From Owenia fusiformis (taxonomy: Eukaryota; Annelida; Polychaeta; Sabellida; Oweniidae), in NCBI GenBank assembly GCA_903813345.2, contig CAIIXF020000458.1, forward strand, positions 1 to 64,000: a DNA stretch of 64,000 nt, in the 5' to 3' direction. The notes under the pieces were generated by a model that was not told the DNA's origin, ran no database searches, and worked only from the letters and a program-made list of their open reading frames with translations. This document shows positions 13,455-25,043 of the stretch, piece after piece. Each line of letters begins with the position of its first letter. The first letter of the stretch is position 1. A program made the position numbers and the translations under genes.

Positions 13455-14306
13455 GGGGTCATTCATCAAGCTATCGCAAGCACGTCGCAAGCCTGCGATG
13501 TCGCAAGGGCCCTTTTTAGCGATTACGTCCTATTCATCAATCTCGTACGACTGCGATCGGTAGAATTTTCTGCGACGTCGCAGTGAAATACCCCCAAAAT
13601 GGCCCAAATTTAAGCGAACGGTGGTACCCAGTCGCAGTGATTTTAGTTCACGAATAATGTCTTAAATTAGTTGAATTTCTTTATGAAATTATATGGAAAT
13701 TCTAGGACGTATAGTTCGATATTCGATCCATGTTATATTAAAATTGCAGAGCATATGCATTATGTTTAACATGTTTGTGATGCTACAAAAAACAGCTAGT
13801 TTTCGGCTTGTATTTTTAAGTACTTCACCGTGCGACCGGTCGCAGTGATTGTGCGTTACACGTGGTTTTGACCCACGTGGCTGTGCCCACTCAGTATCCA
13901 TATTGTCAATCTTGCATGACACGTTAATCGTCTGTTGGAAGCGTTTATTCGTTCGAAATGGCGCAACTGATGGTTGATTTCAACCGTAATGCTCTGCGTA
14001 GAGAACGCGTACTTAGAGATCGTACAGATCCTCTTCAAATAAACGATGATGTGAACCTTATTTTGCGATGTCACATGCCAAGGGTTAACTATTATAAAAG
14101 TTAACGAAATGATACAAGAGGATCTCGAAAGGATAACTAACACGTGTACAAGCACGTCCACGTGGTAATCACTGCGACTGGTCGCATGGACATCGCAGAC
14201 TGCGATTTGTTAATGAATAGGTCGCAGTCGCAGTCACTGCGACCTCGCACGGTGGTTGCAGTGTCTGCGACGTCGCAGTGATTGTGATAGCTTGATGAAT
14301 GACCCC
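13455..14306 (+). mobile_element. PIF/Harbinger-derived TIR element, copy 1
   Basis: The element starts GGGGTCATTCATCAAGC and ends with the complement (GCTTGATGAATGACCCC), so the ends are inverted repeats of about 25 bp. Both subterminal regions are packed with variants of CTGCGACGTCGCAG and TCGCAGT. Inside is a remnant of a PIF/Harbinger transposase N-terminus. A clear target duplication is not seen. The 852-bp size and the broken ORF make it non-autonomous. Confidence 0.75.
13958..14158 (+). pseudogene. Remnant of PIF/Harbinger transposase N-terminus (copy 1)
   Basis: The frame opens with ATG at 13958 and encodes the pattern RRERVLRDRTDPL followed by DDVNLILRCHMPR. This resembles the N-terminal part of HARBI1-like transposases (R-D-R-x-x-P-L, then a D-D-x-x-L-I-x-R-x-R/H-x-x-R stretch). 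A stop follows soon after. The next conserved piece, MIQEDLERITN, is found in another frame from about 14110, so a small frameshift separates them. The catalytic DDE domain is absent from the element. The family call is from motif memory and is moderately secure. Confidence 0.6.
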
Positions 14307-14454
14307 TCTGGACTGAAACAGCAACAAAATCTTACGCACTGAACGCGGGACTGAACGATATCTAATTTCCCAGGGAAAATTGCCTGTCAAGAATTGCATT
14401 CTCGACCGGGCAATATGGACCACCACTATGACGTCACATATTGCGGGGTCATTC

Positions 14455-15298
14455 ATCAAGCTATCGCAAGCACGTCGCAAGCCTGCGATGTCGCAAGGGC
14501 CCTTTTTAGCGATTACGTCCTATTCATCAATCTCGTGCGACTGCGATCGGTAGAATTTTCTGCGACGTCGCAGTGAAATACCCCTAAAATGGCCCAAATT
14601 TAAGCGACCGGTGGTACCCAGTCGCAGTGATTTTAGTTCACGAAAAATGTCTTAAATTAGTTGAATTTCTTTATGAAATTATATAGAAATTCTAGGACGT
14701 ATAGTTCGATATTCGATCCATGTTATATTAAAATTGCAGAACGATGCATTATGTTTAACATGTTTGTGATGCTACCAAAAACAGCTAGTTTTCGGCTTGT
14801 ATTTTTAAGTACTTCACCTTGCGACCGGTCGCAGTGATTGTGCGTTACACGTGGTGTTGACCCACGTGGCTGTGCCCACTCAGTATCCATATTGTCAATC
14901 TTGCATGACACGACGTTAATCGTCAGTTGGAAGCGTTTATTCGTTCGAAATGGCGCAACTGATGGTTGATTTCAACCGTAATGCTCTGCGTAGAGAACGC
15001 GTACTTAGAGATCGTACAGATCCTCTTCAAATAAACGATGATGTGAACCTTATTTTGCGATGTCACATGCCAAGGGTTAACTATTATAAAAGTTTACGAA
15101 ATGATACAAGAGGATCTCGAAAGGATAACTAACACGTGTACAAGCACGTCCACGTGGTAATCACTGCGACTGGTCGCATGGACATCGCAGACTGCGATTT
15201 GTTAATGAATAGGTCGCAGTCGCAGTCACTGCGACCTCGCACGGTGGTCGCAGTGTCTGCGACGTCGCAGTGATTGCGATAGCTTGATGAATGACCCC
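14455..15298 (+). mobile_element. PIF/Harbinger-derived TIR element, copy 2
   Basis: This is a near-identical second copy of the 13455-14306 element in the same orientation, separated from it by 148 bp. It has the same GGGGTCATTCATCAAGC inverted ends and the same clusters of CGACGTCGCAG motifs. The flanks of the two copies differ and neither shows a clear target duplication. A head-to-tail pair like this can come from two insertions or from a local duplication. Confidence 0.75.
14950..15155 (+). pseudogene. Remnant of PIF/Harbinger transposase N-terminus (copy 2)
   Basis: This is the same remnant as in copy 1. The ATG at 14950 opens a 60-codon frame with RRERVLRDRTDPL and DDVNLILRCHMPR. The downstream MIQEDLERITN piece is again out of frame. 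The first copy has a stop within YYKS, where this copy reads on for about 12 more codons. Both copies share the frameshift, so the lesion predates the duplication. No catalytic residues are present. Confidence 0.6.
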
Positions 15299-17095
15299 TC
15301 AGGTCGATATAGTAAAATGAATGCCTTCTAAACTAGCACTAAAACCCCTAGAACTGGCCCGGTGTAAATTACGAGAAATTATGGTCCCCTGGGGATTATG
15401 GTCCCCTTTGTTAAAGGCCCTTACTGGCCCTGATTGTGGATACGATAATAAGGGAAGGAGTTGTATTTAGGTCACAATATAAATCAATGGAAAATAGGGC
15501 CATAATTTGATAGGACCTCTTACCCTTTTACACCGGCAAGGTGGCAATATTAAAATTCTTAATCTTCAAAACGAAACTATCAAAAGTTTACTGTGATTGT
15601 GACTGGCCTGATTAAGTTATGCAGTAAATATTTTTTTTATCTTTTCAAAACGAAACTGAATCAAAATGTTATCGTTATCGGGCCTGAACTTCAAACTTTT
15701 CAATACGGTTGACATTGTGCAATAATAAGAATCTCGAGTGATTATTCAAGGTAGTGTAAGACCGTACACAAGTTGGGTTGTATGCAGCTCTAAACTCATA
15801 TTCAAACAAGAGTGTAATCCCGGTGTGAAAGAAAGTATGGTCCCCTGGGGATTATGGTCCCGTTTCCAATCGGCCCTTACTGGCCCTAACTGTGTATAAA
15901 TAATAAGGAAAATAATAAGACCGATTGAGTATTTTGTTCAAAATTGACGGTCAAATCTCAAATTTAAGGTCAGATGCTAACTCCTGAGAACTTGTACATG
16001 ATTAAAAAATATTCGATCAATTTGAAGCAAGTTGAAACCAGTTTTGAACAAAATACTGGTGTCGGCCGGTAGACCAGTGACTAAGGAAAAATAAGCTTAA
16101 CCCAAAACAAATTGCAATAGATTTCAAATTAGGTTAGTTGTTTACAGTTATTAACCTTGAAATACATACTAAAAATCTACCAAAATCGAAGAAGTGGAAC
16201 AATGTTAAAAATTAAATCAAAGATACCCCCTACACCACCCCCTTCAATTTATGAGTGTATAATTAAAAAAAAAATTCTTAAAGTTGAGGTCTTATTTTTA
16301 CATAAGTTAGCTTGACTACGATTGGATATTGTTTTTCTTAGATAATATTGTTTTAACAAAGTAAAAGTTCATTGGTCTTCTTTTTAACCCTAACAACCCA
16401 TAAAAAACAGAAAAATTATCTCAAATTACACATATACTAATTGGAATGTGTGTTTTATATAAATGGAACCTTCTGGAAAATGTCCTATGATTTATAAAGA
16501 TGGACCAACATTCACGTATTATTCCTATATGTAATATTGAAATAATAGGTCTATTGAATTTTGAAAAATAATTTTTTTAATGCCGTATGGTTAAGCTACT
16601 AGAATGAAGGTCAGAAAATGAGATTTATACAAACGAGAGGAAAAGGCACAATAAGGTACCGTTGTTAAATTTAGGACTCAACCTTTTCAAATCCACTTGT
16701 ATCGTCGATCTCAAATTTGTTACCAATTATGTCAAATACCAGTTTCCATAGCAACCATTTAATAAATATTGTTAATAGATGTAATACATTATTAGGCATA
16801 TATCACGCCCGGTGATCGTGAATATGGGACGGAGGGGGGGGAGTAGGCAATTTCTGCTAGGAAATTCAACAAATCTGGAAGATTTATTTTTTCAAGAAAA
16901 AGTTTACTATTGAATTGCTAAATGGATAGGCGCACGGTATGGTAGAATATGTTAGGTTTTCTGGGATTTTTTCTGAAACGATACGCATCTAAGGTATGAG
17001 ATCTATTAAAAAAGGCGCAAGGCCATCAACAGGCACAAATCAACGTTTTTGCTATAAATCAAGCAACAATGGACTACACGACCTGTAATAAATAC
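15299..17095. other. No gene; short direct duplication
   Basis: Two copies of a segment of about 80 bp (about 15382-15460 and 15838-15915) share GGTCCCCTGGGGATTATGG and TTACTGGCCCT. At about 15925-15950 the words CCGATTGAGTATTTTGTTC and at 16030-16065 AACAAAATACTGGTGTCGG recall the inner part of the MITE at 29350-29495. A poly-G tract (GGGACGGAGGGG) is at 16828-16842. Otherwise this is AT-rich sequence without a gene. Confidence 0.5.
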
Positions 17096-17539
17096 TTGTA
17101 AGTGATGTTATCATAACTAAATTAATGTCATTGCTGAATTTATAAAATAAGTTTCCATACGTTAAATAAAAAATAATCGAAAATAATTAAAATGGGACGG
17201 AGGGGGGGGGGAGAAGACGGAGGGGGGAGTAATAATTCTATAAAGTGAAACAACTTCACACGAATTCTTGTATTTGAAAAATGAACTCATTAACTTAGTA
17301 AGAAACTGGATGATATACCCCTGGAGACTGGAAAATGGGGACATTTGGAGTAAAATGACTTAAAGTAGCGAAACATCTCTAATCATGTCTTATATACATA
17401 TTGCTCCCCCCTCCGTCCCCTCCCCCCCCCCCTCCGTCCCAAATTCATTATTTTCGATTATTTTTTATTTCACATATGGAAACTTATTTTATAAATTCAG
17501 CAATGACATTAATTTAGTTATGATAACATCACTTACAAG
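17096..17539. repeat. Foldback: inverted repeat with poly-G/C inner edges
   Basis: The left arm (17096-17235, starting TTGTAAGTGATGTTATC) is the reverse complement of the right arm (17398-17539, ending GATAACATCACTTACAA), with about 160 bp between. The inner edges are runs such as GGGACGGAGGGGGGGGGG on one side and the C-rich complement on the other. No coding capacity is seen. Confidence 0.85.
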
Positions 17540-18346
17540 ATCTGATTTTTTGTCCCGACCCAGACAAATGTTTTTCACAAAATTGCTGTCTGTATTATAC
17601 ACCCTTGGTATACGCAGCTAACGAAAATTGATCGGTACGGGTCAAAAGCTGGACCGGTACGGGTTAACGGTTTTATTTGAATTTAAAATAGCCATAACTT
17701 GCTCAATATTGACTTCCTCGTGTCTAATTTGAAATATATGATGCCTCCCGATGCTTTTAAGTACCCCAATTTTTTACAGATTTTTAAACGGACCAAAACT
17801 CTCTAAATGCGCATTTATGCTCTTTTCTCTCGAGAACGACTGTCTCATTTTCACGATAACTTTTATTTAGTACTTCTAACATGTAAGATCTATTTTTCCC
17901 CATCAAGGTATGATGTAAATGACATGCTATTTACATCTTGTGAGTTTCAATGACGCGCGTTTGATTTTATAAAAAATGCCAAACTTTGTGACAAAGAATT
18001 TCATCAGCTATTGCCCCGAACCGGTCCGTCTTCTCGCTGCAAGCAGATTTCCCCGAACCGGTCCGTCTTCTCGATGCAAGCAGGATGAAATTCTTTGTTA
18101 TAAAATTGATTTCTGATTTGCAATCATATTATAAAACCGGAACTTATAAACTATTTACTTGCCAAATATTAAGTTTTAATTTGAAGGATAAAAGCACGAA
18201 AATTGTAAAAAACAAAAATCTTACCGAATGAATTTTTTTCACGCGCCGCCATTTTGATACGAGGCTAAACCTCCCTCGTTTCCAGTTCATCCCCAGTGTT
18301 TCTAATACGTTTCCACCAAAACGTCTTGGAATGTCACGTGTAGTGT
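17540..18346. other. No gene; 37-bp direct repeat
   Basis: A 37-bp unit (CCCCGAACCGGTCCGTCTTC plus what follows) occurs twice in tandem from 18014 and 18051. The last part (about 18290-18346) belongs to a dispersed repeat that is also present at 26790-26945 and continues after the LINE at 20830. No gene is recognised. Confidence 0.5.
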
Positions 18347-18360
18347 AAATAGGGCTATTA
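18347..18360. repeat. Target-site duplication, left copy (LINE)
   Basis: The 14-bp word AAATAGGGCTATTA lies directly before the LINE and again directly after its A-rich tail (20816-20829). Confidence 0.9.
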
Positions 18361-20815
18361 GCTAAACACAGACTACAAAATAATTACAGGATGTCTAGCA
18401 GAAAGAATGAAAGCCCATTTAACAAAAATAATTAACGAAGACCAAACAGGTTTTATTAAAGGGAGAAATATATCAGAGAATATTAGACTCATAATAGACT
18501 GTATGGAACACCTTAAATCAAACAATGAATCTGGCATAATGCTTTTCATCGACTTTGAAAAAGCTTTTGACACAGTGGAATGGAAATTTATTGATCGGAC
18601 GCTAGATTACTTCAATTTTGGACCAGACTTTAGAAAATGGATCAAAACCATATACAACGATGCAAAAAGCTCAGTAATAAATAACGGGTATACATCACGC
18701 TACTTTAACCTGAACAGAGGAGTACGACAGGGATGCCCCCTAAGTCCATATTTATTTATTCTATGTGCCGAAATATTGAGTGAATCAATCAGAAGAGATG
18801 AAGAAATTGAAGGCATACAAATACCAGATGGAGAAGTAAAGATTTCACAATACGCCGATGATACATCAGTCTTTGTAAGAAATATTGCATCCGCGAAAAA
18901 AGTAATTAAAAAGTTCAGAAATTTTGGAGAAATCTCAGGACTGAACATCAATCTCCACAAAACAGAAGAAGCCGTGATAGGCAGAGAAAATGCACTATTA
19001 CAGCAACAAGTAAGAGATGAAAGCATGGCATCAGGGCTAAAATACCAAGATAAAGATATAAAAGTCCTTGGTATAACCATTCCTTTAGATGGAAGAGACA
19101 TAAACAGTTTAAATTTCCCAGAGAAAAGAAACAAAATTCAAGGACTTATTAGAGCATGGAAAAGTAGAAACATCACACCTCTAGGAAAAATAATAATGAT
19201 AAAATCACTCCTCGTATCTCAGCTGACATATCTATGTACAGTGCTCACACCAACAGATGACTTTATCAAAGAAATAGAAAACATGTTTTTCAACTTTATA
19301 TGGGATGAGAAGCCAGACAAAATTGGAAGAAAGATAATGATGAACGAACAAGAGAGAGGTGGCCTAAACATGCTCCACTTACAATCATACGTAAAAAACC
19401 TAAGCATCAAATGGATAAAGAAATATATAGACCCTACATATAGTGGCAAATGGAAGAAGATATGGAACTACTACCTGAAGAACCTGACGCAGGGAGATGT
19501 ATGGGCTTTGAACCTTTCAAAAAATAGTGACAAAATAAATGTTTTAGACTTAAGGTACCTCAAGACAGTCTACAAAAATTGGTGCAGTCTAAAATATCAA
19601 ACAATTCCGGATACGAGAAACCCAGAGCAACAATCATTATGGCACAATGAACAGATAAAAATCAATGGAGAAATCATGAAAAACGAAGTATGGATACAAA
19701 AAGGTATTGAATTTATAAAAGACATCCAGGACGAAAATCGATTCCTCACAGCAGCAGAATTAGGCCATAAATACGATATTATTATGAACCAAAGGAATAC
19801 TTTGAAATATTACAGTATAATTACAGCCATCCCCAAAAATTGGAAAAGAAAATTAAGACACCCGAGAGAAAATGAAGAAGAAACCGAGAATCCGAATGTC
19901 ACAATTAACACAGAATGGTTAAAAAAGACAAACAATAAAGAAGTTTACAAGATTTTACTAAAAAAGAACAATGCTGTGAAACTGCCAAAGAAGATGGAAG
20001 ATAAGTGGCAAAATAAACTGCAACTACAAAATCCATTGATGTGGGCCAAAATCCACAAAAATAGAAAAAATATTCTCAGGACAAAAGAGAAATATTTCCA
20101 AATAAAAATATTCTTCCGGATACTATACTATAACAAACAACTAAAACAAATGAACATAGACGGCTATAACACTGATATATGCAGTCTATGTCGTAGTGAC
20201 ATAGATACTTTAGAACATGGAATATACCATTGTGAGGCTGTACAAGACTTCCTAATAACATCTTTCAACCAACTTGACGAAGATGTACCCACAATTGAGA
20301 AATTCCTTTTCGGAGATGGAAAAACAGAAAACGAACATCTATTCCTGAAACAAAAGATATTCCTAAACACATGTAAAAGGAAAATAAGGAGACCTAATAT
20401 GATAGGCTGGCAAAACTTCCTAAAAACAGAGAAAAAAATAGAAGATAGCATCAGCCAAAGAAGAAAAAAACCTGAACTTATGGAACAGCAATGGTTGAAA
20501 CTCAAACATTTCATAACGTAGTAAAATACACACTGGGAACATAAAAACCCCCTCACCAAGCTCAAACCATCGAGCAGAAAATCACAAAAAGTCCCCCTCT
20601 TGCCTTTTCCCCTGCCTCCCCCCTTCCCTTCCTCTTTTTATCAAAACTACTATGCTAAATAAGGCTAATAATATATATAAATATGATATTATAGCATATG
20701 CAACTACTGTATGTTTTCTTTCTACAATATTGTATTTGTACAACTTTTTATACAGAATAAAAAAAAATAATTATAAAAAAAAAAAAATAAAAAAATAAAA
20801 AAATAAATAAAAAAT
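18361..20815 (+). mobile_element. 5'-truncated L1-like LINE with intact 3' half of ORF2
   Basis: The element begins abruptly inside the reverse-transcriptase coding region, runs through the ORF2 stop at 20521 and a short 3' untranslated part, and ends in an A-rich tail (from about 20757). It is bordered by perfect 14-bp duplications. 5' truncation, tail and target duplication together are the signature of target-primed reverse transcription. The endonuclease and ORF1 are missing, so this copy cannot move by itself. Confidence 0.92.
18362..20521 (+). CDS. LINE ORF2 fragment: reverse transcriptase and C-terminal zinc knuckle
   Basis: The open frame has 720 codons counted from the truncation point; the first ATG is at 18407. 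Reverse-transcriptase landmarks appear in order: LNTDYKIITGCLAERM near the start, IDFEKAFDTVEW (block A aspartate), GVRQGCPLSPYLF (block B), QYADDT (block C, the two catalytic aspartates), GLNINLHKTE (block D) and VLGITI (block E). Near the C-terminus CSLCRSDIDTLEHGIYHC is a CCHC-like knuckle. The order and spacing resemble the L1/Tx1 group, which is an inference. The N-terminal endonuclease is cut off. There are no stops, so the insertion is probably young. It would have copied LINE RNA into DNA at the target site. Confidence 0.9.
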   Translation, partial: LNTDYKIITGCLAERMKAHLTKIINEDQTGFIKGRNISENIRLIIDCMEHLKSNNESGIMLFIDFEKAFDTVEWKFIDRTLDYFNFGPDFRKWIKTIYNDAKSSVINNGYTSRYFNLNRGVRQGCPLSPYLFILCAEILSESIRRDEEIEGIQIPDGEVKISQYADDTSVFVRNIASAKKVIKKFRNFGEISGLNINLHKTEEAVIGRENALLQQQVRDESMASGLKYQDKDIKVLGITIPLDGRDINSLNFPEKRNKIQGLIRAWKSRNITPLGKIIMIKSLLVSQLTYLCTVLTPTDDFIKEIENMFFNFIWDEKPDKIGRKIMMNEQERGGLNMLHLQSYVKNLSIKWIKKYIDPTYSGKWKKIWNYYLKNLTQGDVWALNLSKNSDKINVLDLRYLKTVYKNWCSLKYQTIPDTRNPEQQSLWHNEQIKINGEIMKNEVWIQKGIEFIKDIQDENRFLTAAELGHKYDIIMNQRNTLKYYSIITAIPKNWKRKLRHPRENEEETENPNVTINTEWLKKTNNKEVYKILLKKNNAVKLPKKMEDKWQNKLQLQNPLMWAKIHKNRKNILRTKEKYFQIKIFFRILYYNKQLKQMNIDGYNTDICSLCRSDIDTLEHGIYHCEAVQDFLITSFNQLDEDVPTIEKFLFGDGKTENEHLFLKQKIFLNTCKRKIRRPNMIGWQNFLKTEKKIEDSISQRRKKPELMEQQWLKLKHFIT

Positions 20816-20829
20816 AAATAGGGCTATTA
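20816..20829. repeat. Target-site duplication, right copy (LINE)
   Basis: This is a second perfect copy of AAATAGGGCTATTA, directly after the (A)nT tail. The sequence that follows (ATGGATTTATTCGAAG) continues the host repeat interrupted at 18360. Confidence 0.9.
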
Positions 20830-22464
20830 TATGGATTTATTCGAAGTATCGCACAGACATCCTGCATTCTGACAGATGTACAACCTTTTACCATATAATA
20901 TTACTGTATATAAGATGATCCCAATACAGATTTAATTTTTAATTATTTGAAAGTCATGCCTCATTGTTTTGCATTGTCTAAAAATATAAAAAAAAGCCTT
21001 GGTAAACGTGATGCACGGTAAAACCTGTATCAATTAATGAACATCTTTCTCTAGCGAACACCTCTTTTTATCACACATTCCTCTGACTTCTGTATGAAAT
21101 TGCCTCTATCAAGTGAACATCTAGCCTTGCCCAAGTCGGTATTTTTTTTCACTTATCTGATCTTGAATTATTACCGCCTTGTACAAATCAATACATCTCC
21201 GCTGTTATTATGCTGAAATATTCAACGGTTTCGAGATTTCCATAATACCTACGCTATCAGGGGTATCGCGAAACCTTATTGATTGACAGATGTCGCTTGG
21301 ACACGACGTGTGACTTCAGGCTGAATGACCAATCAAAACGTTATCAGGTTGGGCTGCATAAACAAAACAAACTTCCCATCTACGACGACTTGAAATTCAA
21401 TGATATGATCGAGTGTTTCGTTAGAGTTACAATATATTATGTAATTAAATGTACATTGGAAGGTAAGAGTCATAATATAAATTAAATCATGCGATTCAAT
21501 GTTGATTTAAAACTGATTTCGCGATGAAAATGCACGAAGACCTAGTCCAATGTAGCGGGTCATGCTGTCGTCGATCGGTGATTGAATCTCAGCCCCGATC
21601 TCAGCCTACATGTTCAGCGATCGTTTCAACGTTTATTGTTGAAATCTTCTCACCTTTGGTTATCCGATCGATGCCCCGGCATCCACTAAACTCTCATTGA
21701 TATTTACTTATATCTGATAAAATATTTGTTCGTGAAAAGTCCCGGTGAAAAGTGTACTCCAATGTCGTATTATTTTCTTTACCAACTACATACAGTAATA
21801 CATAAACATAAATGGTTTAACTTTAACAATAGATGAACTGCAAAACTATGAAAATGTTTAAAGGTTCAAGAACAACGAAACACGTTTGTATGCTACCTGT
21901 TCATGTAAGTAACGTCTGAGAAAATGCGCATTAGTGCTACGGCCAAAGCCATTTGTGTCCAAAACACCTAGATTCAATTTGACTTTAGATTCTTGTAGGG
22001 GACCCCAAGGCATGTAAAAAAAGTTTGTGAACCCTTGCAAAGCAGGCTCAAAAGTGCTTAGTCAGCAAATTTTATCATTTTCGAGTTGGAGTTTGACCAT
22101 ATGCTTGAAACTGTTTAATATCTCATTTGAGGTTGTTGCAATTATAATGAAACATTGTTAATATATCAGTAAGGCATGTATGAAGAATTCCTGAAAGTTT
22201 GGGTCTTATCCAGCAGAATTTGGTAGAGATATAGGAAAATTTGTCCCTAAAAGTACATAATTTCTCTTCAAAATTTCTTATTCAGTCGATAGTTAATCAG
22301 TCATTTAAAAAACAGTAAGGGCCTATGGTGTATTAAACCTGATTAAAAACTTCACTGATGATGTTAGCAAATATTTCTTGCATAAGTTTCAATAAAAAGT
22401 ACAAGCATCTATTTTTCTGATTTTTCTCTTTACCTTCCCCTAAAAATTCAAGAAAGGGGGCGTG
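20830..22464. other. Interrupted host repeat, then no recognised gene
   Basis: About 20830-20935 is the right half of the repeat split by the LINE and matches 26850-26945. The rest is AT-rich sequence with only short, domain-free frames (for example 21279-21485). I see no gene or RNA signature. Confidence 0.5.
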
Positions 22465-23339
22465 GCACATTACGCTTCAGTCGTTGAACTTGTTGGTAGG
22501 GTCAAATAGAAAATGTGTATCGCTATAGCAAAATTTGTTATTCTAAATTAATCTTAACACTATATGTGACATCATAAAATGCTAAATATATTCATTATTT
22601 AACATCTTATATTTTTACAACTTGTCATTGCCATACCCCATAGAACCGTTTAGGGTATGTGTGGTCAGCAATAGGAAATACATATATGTGTACTAATAAC
22701 ATTCAAGTTCAAAATTGTATTTCAGATGCCATTCTATCCTAATGTTGTTTATGTAGTTATGGTATGTTAAGAATGAATTATGATGATAATATGTTAAATT
22801 ACACTGCCCATCATAAGTTTTGTAACTGGAATTCCCCCTTTGAATCACTTATCGAAGCTTGTCATGCTGTTTGGCAATTTTAAACAGGACATCAAGCTTT
22901 TGAAATAAAGCAATAAGGGACAAAATCGAGGTTCCAACATTGACAGACGTTGATATGTCATCATATGAAAACTTGCAGTTGCCAACCTTATGGAGGGGGT
23001 GTATATGCTTTGTATAATATGTGTCATAAATTGTAGAAACCTAAAGCCAAAGGAAATAATAATGCTTTACATTCTCTCCAAGTGATCAATTCCGTGGCAC
23101 TGGGTTTGTTGACATTACTTATATGATATGTGACATTAAGCGAGTTTGTCCTAGGCCAACATATTCCAAAAAATCAATGAAGTCCAAGAATTTCCATGAG
23201 GTCTCACCCAATGTTAAATCAATGGAGGTCCCACCATGTCGTATTGGTGTATGTTAGACTTTAGATAAGTAACTTCCTTTGTTTACATTCATCAAAATGT
23301 CAAAAAGAAAAAGTTGTCAAAACTTTGTAAGAGCGTGAT

Positions 23340-23850
23340 TATTTGGACTGATTTCACTTGTCTGCTTCAATCCTGGGGGGTTCACTGTGTACAAAAGTTG
23401 GTGGGGTCCTAGGTTGAACCCTCATATATCAATATATTCCCATACCAAAATGTCAAATTTGGATGTGTTCCCATACCAACTGAAATAGTGCTCAAAAGTC
23501 ATACCAATGCCATACCAAATGTCAGAATATAGGACCAATGCCATGACTGGTCCAAAGTAAAATATTTTCTAGGAAAAACCTATTTATTTAAACTGAAGAA
23601 GGTCCCAAGAAGAAGGCGATCTTTGAGGAAAACGAACCAAAACAACCTCATATTAGGATATGTGTTACTACTAGACCAATTCCATACCATATTTTCCATG
23701 ACCATTCTCATACCAGAAAGTTGAAAATCTGACGATATCCATCCCTCAAAAGTAGTCAAAAGTCATAATGAGGGGGCATCCTCATACCACATCCTAAAAT
23801 TTGGGTCCATTGCCATACCAAATGTCAAAAAGGTACCCAATGTGTGCCAA
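23340..23850. repeat. Degenerate short repeat around CATACCA
   Basis: CATACCA occurs about eight or more times in 500 bp, often extended to CCATACCAAATGTCA or CCCATACCAACTG, with irregular spacing. No coding frame follows the repeats. Confidence 0.6.
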
Positions 23851-24407
23851 GCCAAAAATTAAGATCTATCTTGAATTATACAAATCTTGGTTCAACTTCC
23901 TTCAAAATAGGGCTAGAAGCTTAAAATAAAGAGCATTTTAAAAATCTTCTTTTATCTCATGGTTATATTTTTATTGGTTATAGGGGGGGGGGTGCGATCC
24001 CATCCCAGGCTACGCCTATGGACAAGGTCTATTATTTTGACATGAACAAAACATACGTCATCTGTTCTACAGACAACAAATAAACAATTTATGACATATA
24101 TACAATACGAAGTGTGCAAACTGCAATCAGGCTCGGAGTAACTCTGGCTCTTAATCATTTGTTGTTACAATTTGTTATTATATATAGCTAATTATTTGCA
24201 GCAACAACAGGAGTCTCGTTGCAGTTTACATGGACCCTATACTATAAACCATGTACACCCCCTCTATAAGTTTGGCAACTGGAAGTTATTATATGATAGC
24301 ATATGAAAGTCTGTCAATTTTTAAACCTTGATTATGTTCCTTATTACCATATTTCAGATACTTCGATTTCATATGCCAAAAATAGAAAGGCTTTAATAAG
24401 TGATTCA

Positions 24408-25043
24408 TGTTACGCGATAAACACGATACAAATATATGCCATATCCCGCAACGAATATGGCATATTCACTTGCGGTGTATGACAGATTCACCTGCGGTAT
24501 ATGGCATACACACTAACCAATGAGAATGTGATACAGAAGTAGGCAATTGTCAATTGCATCTATTGAACGAACAAGTAAAACTTTATAAATAATTATTATA
24601 TAATGATTACAGAATCAACAGTACAGTGTATCGAATATATAAACTTATGCAGAAGTATCACTTACCAGTCTCACGTAATAAACTTACTCAATCAATCCAG
24701 GATTCATATATTACTACTTGACGCACTAACTTTATTGATTTCCAGCGTAGTTTAACATTTAGAGTCGATTCTCACAACCAATCAAATCAAGGCTTTCTGT
24801 ATCACGTTTTCACCTGTGGTAAATGTCATATTCACCTGCGGTATATGGCATATTCCGAAAGTGAGTATGACATATTCCGCAGGTGAGTATCGGGTATTCA
24901 CTGAAATCGATGTATTGCATATTTACTGCGGAATATGGCTTACTCACCTGTGGAATATGCCACATACCACAGGTCAGTATGGAATATTCACCTGTATCAC
25001 AAATACCACGCAACCAGGAATGTATGCCATATTCCGCGTAACA
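24408..25043. mobile_element. MITE with TGTTACGCG ends and 5-bp target duplication
   Basis: This 636-bp element starts TGTTACGCG, ends CGCGTAACA, and is flanked on both sides by ATTCA (24403-24407 and 25044-25048). The uninterrupted arm of the surrounding inverted repeat (about 22840-22848) reads straight through with one ATTCA, confirming the insertion. Both subterminal regions carry many copies and inversions of a word like CATATTCACCTGCGGTATATG. No protein is encoded: the two 93-codon frames on opposite strands (24810-25097) come from the palindromic motifs. The superfamily is not assigned; a 5-bp duplication is uncommon. Confidence 0.85.

Noticed and set aside
13203-13586. 127-codon plus-strand frame
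   Set aside because: It starts outside and ends inside the TIR of the Harbinger-derived element; the second half is the subterminal motif cluster.
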